Source: Sphingosinicella xenopeptidilytica
GTDB lineage: Bacteria; Pseudomonadota; Alphaproteobacteria; Sphingomonadales; Sphingomonadaceae
NCBI RefSeq assembly: GCF_042676985.1
Contig: NZ_JBHTIK010000005.1
Span: 1-64,000, forward strand
Direction: 5' to 3'
DNA: 64,000 nt
Shown here: positions 60,157-64,000 of the stretch, piece by piece
Position numbering within the stretch: the stretch's first letter is position 1
Layout of the letters: the number at the start of each line of letters is the position of its first letter
Translations under genes and position numbers: made by a program
Notes under the pieces: model-generated
The model's database searches: none
The model's input: only the letters and a program-made list of their open reading frames with translations
Told to the model about the DNA's origin: nothing

Positions 60157-60905
60157 TCGCCATTTCCTTTGCGGCGCTGTTTCGCACGGCGCGACAGCAT
60201 GTTCAAAACCTCGACCAGGACCGAGAAGGCCATCGCCGCGTAGATATAGCCCTTGGGCACGTGCGCGCCGAAGCCCTCGGCGATCAGCGTGGTGCCGATC
60301 ATCAGCAGGAAGCCGAGCGCGAGCATCACGACGGTGGGATTCCTGTCGATGAAGTTCGCGAGCGGGTCCGCCGCGAGCAGCATACAGGCGACCGCAACGA
60401 TCACGGCGACGACCATGATCGGCACGTGATCGGTCATGCCGACGGCGGTGATGATCGAATCGATCGAGAAGACGAGATCGAGCAGGATGATCTGCGTGAT
60501 CGCCGCTCCGAAGCTCATCACCACCTTGCTGGTATCGAACACGCCCTCGGCGGGGCCCGGGTCAACGCTGTGGTGAATTTCCTTCGTGGCTTTCCACACG
60601 AGGAACAGGCCGCCGGCGATCAGGATGATGTCGCGCCACGAGAAGCCCTGCCCGAAAAGCTCGATGACCGGCTTCACCAGCGTGACGATGAAGGCGACCG
60701 TGGCAAGCAGGCCGAGGCGCATGATGAGCGCGAGGCCGATACCGATGCGCCGCGCCTTCTCGCGCTGGCCTTCCGGCAGCTTGTTCGTGAGGATCGAGAT
60801 GAAGATCAGGTTGTCGATGCCGAGCACGACTTCCATCGCGATCAGTGTGATCAGCGCCGCCCATGTGGCCGGCTGCAGGAACAGTTCGATAAGGCCTTCC
60901 ATCAT
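60153..60905 (-). CDS. TerC family integral membrane protein
   Basis: A 250-residue protein with seven or so transmembrane helices of the TerC/Alx family, some of which export manganese or help metalation of secreted proteins. Signature segments are MEVVLGIDNLIFISIL and DLVFSIDSIITAVGM, with conserved acidic residues inside the membrane. An ATGATG start allows 60905 or 60902. It lies 64 bases after the mic60-like gene, the gap holding nothing recognised. Confidence 0.9.
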   Translation of the reverse strand: MMEGLIELFLQPATWAALITLIAMEVVLGIDNLIFISILTNKLPEGQREKARRIGIGLALIMRLGLLATVAFIVTLVKPVIELFGQGFSWRDIILIAGGLFLVWKATKEIHHSVDPGPAEGVFDTSKVVMSFGAAITQIILLDLVFSIDSIITAVGMTDHVPIMVVAVIVAVACMLLAADPLANFIDRNPTVVMLALGFLLMIGTTLIAEGFGAHVPKGYIYAAMAFSVLVEVLNMLSRRAKQRRKGNGE

Positions 60906-60969
60906 CCGCCTGTCTTAACGTGGGTTGATCTGGGTGATTCGAACACGAGAATTCGGATCGTGCGCGCGG

Positions 60970-62037
60970 TTATAGCGACTGCGCCGGCTTCTGCTGCCCG
61001 GCTGCAGGCGCGGTGAGCGGCAGGTCGGTATCTTCGAGAAGGACGGAGGCTTCGAGCTGCTGGAGCGCGCCGTAGCTGTTCGCGTAGGCTTCCGCCGAGA
61101 TGCGCCACTGCCGGGCGAGCTGCTGCGTCCGGGCCGGAAGCCGCTGCATGGCAAGGAGCGCGCCAGCGACATCGCCCTGCGAAAGCCGCGTCGCCATATC
61201 GGCGAGCCGCGCCTCGTTGGCGGTCTGGGCCGCGGCAGCGCCCTTTTCGCGCACCTGGACGAGACTGGCGACGCCCGCCTTGAATTGCGTCCAGAGCGTA
61301 TCCGCCTGTTCGGGTTCGGCGCTTTCGGCGAGCTGCGGGCGGATCTGCGCGAACCGGCGGCGCAGCACGGCGAGCGTCGGCGCGCCGGGAGACGCGGTGA
61401 GCAGCCGTTCGACAGCATCGGCATCGGCGGCGGCGAAATGGCGGCGGAGCGCCGGGGCGAGCACCGCGAGGCTCTGGCCCTGCTCTGCAGCGCGCCGTGC
61501 GGCAGTGACCAGCAGCACGCCGCGCGCCTTTTCGGCGCTGGCGGCGGCAGCTTCGATGGAGCGGGCGGCGTTGCCGCCGACCTGCTCGATCTTCACGTTG
61601 ATGCCCGCGAGCTCGGCGGAAACATTGTCGAGGCGTGTCGAGGCCTGTGCCTGTCCACGGTCGAGCGCTTCGATGCGCGCTTCGAGCCGGGCAAGGCGCT
61701 CGGCGCTGGGGCCTCCACCGAGCGCGAGCGGCACGGGATCGTTGAGCGCGCGAGGCGTGGTTGCGGCATCGCCGAGCGGCGCGGACGTCGCCGGGCGTGT
61801 TTCCAGCGCCGCGACACGGGCTTCGAGCGCGGTGATCGTACCGGCTTCGCGCTCGACGCGGACGGCGAGCGATTCGACATCGGGGCGCTGCAACGCACCG
61901 GGCAGGCGCGTGCGTACGTTCGTTTCGAACCACGGGCTCAAGAGGAGCCCGGCCGCGAAGAGCACCAGCCCAGCCACCAGCACCCAGGGCACAGCGCTGC
62001 GCGGGCGCGGTGTTTCGCGGGCTTCGTCGTCGATCAT
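60970..62037 (-). CDS. Membrane-anchored coiled-coil protein, alphaproteobacterial Mic60/mitofilin candidate
   Basis: A 355-residue protein with a Pro/Arg-rich start, one transmembrane helix (VPWVLVAGLVLFAAGLLL), a long coiled-coil with Leu/Ala heptads (about 60-160: AGTITALEARVAALETR, ERLARLEARIEALDRG), and a helical C-terminal region containing QWRISAEAYANSYGAL. Topology, size and the position directly after hemD fit the bacterial relative of mitochondrial Mic60, the cristae-junction protein, reported near heme genes in alphaproteobacteria (recollection). Sequence identity in this family is low, so the call is tentative. The start overlaps the hemD stop (ATGA). Confidence 0.7.
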   Translation of the reverse strand: MIDDEARETPRPRSAVPWVLVAGLVLFAAGLLLSPWFETNVRTRLPGALQRPDVESLAVRVEREAGTITALEARVAALETRPATSAPLGDAATTPRALNDPVPLALGGGPSAERLARLEARIEALDRGQAQASTRLDNVSAELAGINVKIEQVGGNAARSIEAAAASAEKARGVLLVTAARRAAEQGQSLAVLAPALRRHFAAADADAVERLLTASPGAPTLAVLRRRFAQIRPQLAESAEPEQADTLWTQFKAGVASLVQVREKGAAAAQTANEARLADMATRLSQGDVAGALLAMQRLPARTQQLARQWRISAEAYANSYGALQQLEASVLLEDTDLPLTAPAAGQQKPAQSL

Positions 62038-62741
62038 CCAGTCCTCGTCAGCGGTGCCTTGTCCGCCTGCTTCTCGCACAACAGCCCGGCCGCCGCAAAC
62101 AGCGCATCCTCGTCTGGCGAGGCCGCAACTGCACGGGCGGCCCAGCCGTCGCCCGCGGCAGTGGCGGCGTTGCGGCTGATCGCCGAGAGGCGCACCCCCT
62201 TGCGGTGCGGGCCGAACGCGGCGGCGAGGGCTTCTCCGCCGCGCGGCGAATAGATGAGCGCGACGTCCGCTGCCTGTGCGGCCGTGCGCTCCGCTTCGGA
62301 CCAGCTGTGGAAGTGTGCGCCGTAAACGACGCGGCGTTCGACCTTGAGACCGGCAGGCGGCGCGTAGGTGGCGATTTCGATCCCGGAGAGATGCAGGATG
62401 TCGCCGATGCCTGCCGCGGCGATGGCGGCGAGCAGCTCTCCGCCGTCGTGCACTTCCGGCGTGCGGATATCGGTGAAGCCCGCGCCCTGCGCGGCTGCGG
62501 CGGTACGCGCGCCGACGCAGAAGCAGGGCAGACCCAGATACGTCGCCATCGCCGGGCCGCCTTCGCGCGCCGCGGCGGCGCTCGTCAGCATGACGGCCTC
62601 CGGCATGGCGGCGGGCGGCGACCATTCCTTCGCCTTCACCTCGAACAGCGGGGCGACCACGGGTTCGTGGCCGAGCGCGCGGAGGCGGTCAGCGGTTTCA
62701 GCAGCGCCGGGCTGCGGGCGGGTAATCAGAACACGAGTCAT
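62034..62741 (-). CDS. hemD: Uroporphyrinogen-III synthase
   Basis: A 235-residue enzyme that closes and inverts ring D of hydroxymethylbilane to give uroporphyrinogen III. The N-terminal RVLITRPQPGAAETADRL and the central ALIYSPRGGEAL are the family's weakly conserved blocks. It overlaps hemC by four bases and the mic60-like gene by four, so the three are translationally coupled. Confidence 0.9.
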   Translation of the reverse strand: MTRVLITRPQPGAAETADRLRALGHEPVVAPLFEVKAKEWSPPAAMPEAVMLTSAAAAREGGPAMATYLGLPCFCVGARTAAAAQGAGFTDIRTPEVHDGGELLAAIAAAGIGDILHLSGIEIATYAPPAGLKVERRVVYGAHFHSWSEAERTAAQAADVALIYSPRGGEALAAAFGPHRKGVRLSAISRNAATAAGDGWAARAVAASPDEDALFAAAGLLCEKQADKAPLTRTG

Positions 62742-63664
62742 GCGACAAAGAGACTCCGAAGACCGGGTGATGCCCGGTTCAATATGGTTTTTGCGAGGCT
62801 TTCAGCGGCAGCGGCCGCATCGATTTCCGAAAAACGCGTTTCTCCTGCGATGCGTTCCCCCCCATCCGTGCTGAGGATTTCGGCGCGAAGACGGAAGTCT
62901 GCGCCGTCCCGCTCGGCAAGCGCGGCGACGGGGCTGTGGCAACTGCCGCCGAGCGCCGCGGCGAAGGCGCGCTCGGCGACGAGGGCTGTCATCGCGTCGG
63001 CGTCGCTCACGGCGGCGAGGTAGGCGAGGACGGTGTCGTCGCCGGCGCGGGCCTCGATCGCGATGATCGCCTGCCCCGGCGCGGGGAGCATCGCTTCGAC
63101 CGGGATGGGCGTGCCGACATCGTGCATCCCGAGCCGCGCGAGCCCGGCGCTGGCGAGCAGCGTCGCGTCGGCTTCGCCGGCATCGATGCGGGCAAGCCGC
63201 GTTGCGACATTGCCGCGGAACGGCACGAGGCCGAGGCCGGGGACACGCGCCAGAAGCTGCGCGGCACGGCGCGGCGAGGTGGTGCCGACACGCATTTCCG
63301 GCTTCAGGGCATCAAGGCCGGAGACGCCGATGATTCGTTCGCGCACGTCGGCGCGGGGCAGCGCGGCGGCGAGCGCGATCGTATCCGGGCGGATGCTCTC
63401 CATGTCTTTCGCGGAGTGGACGGCGAAATCGATGTCGCCGTCGAGGAGTGCGCGGTCCAGCTCCTTGGTCCACAGCGCCTTGCCGCCGATCTCGGCGAGC
63501 GGACGATCCTGCACCTTGTCGCCGGTGGTCTTGATCGGGACGATCTCGACGCTGTCTTCGCTCCAGCCGTGCGCGGCGACGAGCGCGGCGGCGGCGGCGC
63601 GGGCCTGGACGAGCGCGAGCGGCGACCCGCGCGTTCCGAGTTTCAGGGGCTCAGCCTTGTGCAT
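62738..63664 (-). CDS. hemC: Hydroxymethylbilane synthase (porphobilinogen deaminase)
   Basis: A 308-residue enzyme that condenses four porphobilinogen units in tetrapyrrole synthesis. The cofactor-binding cysteine is Cys242 (LGGSCHSPVAA), the catalytic aspartate region is VHSAKDM (about residue 87), and LGTRGSPLAL opens the protein. It is the first gene of a minus-strand run with hemD and the mic60-like gene, and it diverges from tsaD with a 37-base gap. Confidence 0.96.
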   Translation of the reverse strand: MHKAEPLKLGTRGSPLALVQARAAAAALVAAHGWSEDSVEIVPIKTTGDKVQDRPLAEIGGKALWTKELDRALLDGDIDFAVHSAKDMESIRPDTIALAAALPRADVRERIIGVSGLDALKPEMRVGTTSPRRAAQLLARVPGLGLVPFRGNVATRLARIDAGEADATLLASAGLARLGMHDVGTPIPVEAMLPAPGQAIIAIEARAGDDTVLAYLAAVSDADAMTALVAERAFAAALGGSCHSPVAALAERDGADFRLRAEILSTDGGERIAGETRFSEIDAAAAAESLAKTILNRASPGLRSLFVA

Positions 63665-63701
63665 GGGGGGCGGCGTATCTAGTTACGAGCGCGGAGACAA
63701 T

Positions 63702-64000
63702 ATGATCGTTCCCCACAAAATCGTACTGGGTCTGGAATCGAGCTGCGACGAAACGGCGGCAGCGCTCGTCGATGGAAACCGCAATATTCTCGCCCAGCGC
63801 ATCGCCGGGCAGGAGGAGGCGCACCGCCCCTATGGCGGCGTGGTGCCCGAGATCGCGGCGCGCGCGCATGTCGACCGGCTGGCGCCGCTCGTCGAGGCGG
63901 TGATGGCCGAGGCGGGGATCGGGTTCGACGATCTCGATGCCGTTGCCGCGACGGCGGGGCCGGGGCTGATCGGCGGGGTGATGGTCGGGCTCGTGACCGG
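63702..64000 (+). CDS. tsaD: tRNA N6-adenosine threonylcarbamoyltransferase, N-terminal part (cut by window edge)
   Basis: The first 99 residues of TsaD (YgjD/Gcp), which transfers the threonylcarbamoyl group to A37 of ANN-decoding tRNAs. GLESSCDETAAALVD, YGGVVPEIAARAH (metal-binding His region) and TAGPGLIGGVMVG are diagnostic. The ATG at 63702 has GGAG seven bases upstream. It diverges from hemC, a common alphaproteobacterial arrangement. Confidence 0.96.
   Translation, partial: MIVPHKIVLGLESSCDETAAALVDGNRNILAQRIAGQEEAHRPYGGVVPEIAARAHVDRLAPLVEAVMAEAGIGFDDLDAVAATAGPGLIGGVMVGLVT

Noticed and set aside
60906..60969. Minus-strand GTTCGAATC followed by seven bases, C and CCA looks like a tRNA T-loop, acceptor strand and 3' end (possible att site or tRNA fragment).
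   Set aside because: The T-stem does not pair fully, no matching 5' acceptor strand TTGATCT is found upstream, and no integrase or phage gene is in the window. Probably coincidence.

Overview
The window is high-GC, densely coded chromosomal DNA of an alphaproteobacterium, most likely a sphingomonad (inference from gene content and order; no 16S rRNA is present). Pointers are an rpsM-rpsK-rpoA-rplQ operon without rpsD, a TonB-dependent receptor, PEP-CTERM proteins, a PAP2/AUR1-like lipid enzyme, a CtrA-type TTAA-N7-TTAA site, and a membrane coiled-coil gene beside hemD/hemC as reported for alphaproteobacterial Mic60. No integrase, transposase, tRNA, rRNA, CRISPR array or phage gene was seen, so this looks like core chromosome carrying small repeat elements. 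No gene-free stretch exceeds 300 bases.

Layout. 1-2.8 kb: end of a TonB-dependent receptor facing an MHS-type MFS transporter. 3.0-5.5 kb: ribosomal/RNA polymerase alpha operon with its own promoter and a strong terminator. 5.5-12.7 kb: alcohol dehydrogenase, thioesterase, a DUF924 gene whose ribosome binding site lies in a hairpin, metA preceded by a SAM-clan riboswitch candidate, a PEP-CTERM protein, guaA, a flavin reductase-like protein. 12.7-17.5 kb: ArsC-like protein, panB, and the conserved yfgM-like/bamB/der run. 17.5-31.6 kb: glycerophosphodiesterase, second PEP-CTERM protein, msrA, acyl-CoA dehydrogenases, a flavin monooxygenase, a probable Fur-controlled small gene, aqpZ, tsaC, an outer-membrane barrel, ald with a divergent Lrp regulator, kup and a GFA-type protein. 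31.7-37.8 kb: DUF885 peptidase-like protein, GPH transporter, Gly-rich double cold-shock protein, a YjhX/GNAT pair and a PAS protein. 37.9-43 kb: tyrosine/homogentisate catabolism (hppD, hmgA, an M20 hydrolase, a FAH-family hydrolase) with a divergent MarR regulator and a palindromic operator. 43-49.3 kb: YggT, folD, MarC, a GT-C-like membrane protein, GT2 and GtrA proteins, a PAP2 enzyme. 49.3-55.9 kb: argG, EF-hand protein, Zn-ribbon protein, subtilase with a barrel-like C-terminus, HAD nucleotidase, dapD. 55.9-64 kb: a minus-strand run read as hemC-hemD-mic60-like, then terC-rnd-lptC-lptA-lptB-rpoN, with tsaD starting divergently at the right edge.

How the genes fit together. Envelope biogenesis is well represented (bamB with its yfgM-like partner, lptC/A/B, barrels, lipoproteins, PAP2 and GT2/GtrA lipid-sugar chemistry). 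hppD, hmgA and the FAH protein form most of the route from 4-hydroxyphenylpyruvate to fumarate, but maleylacetoacetate isomerase is not in the cluster. tsaC and tsaD both serve the tRNA t6A modification.

The most interesting non-coding signals are a SAM-I/SAM-IV-like aptamer with mutually exclusive pairings ahead of metA; a ~106-109 bp structured repeat present twice, each time overlapping the stop codon of a minus-strand gene and showing compensatory base-pair changes; a small REP hairpin family (three copies) with covarying stems; and a hairpin that buries the ribosome binding site of the DUF924 gene.
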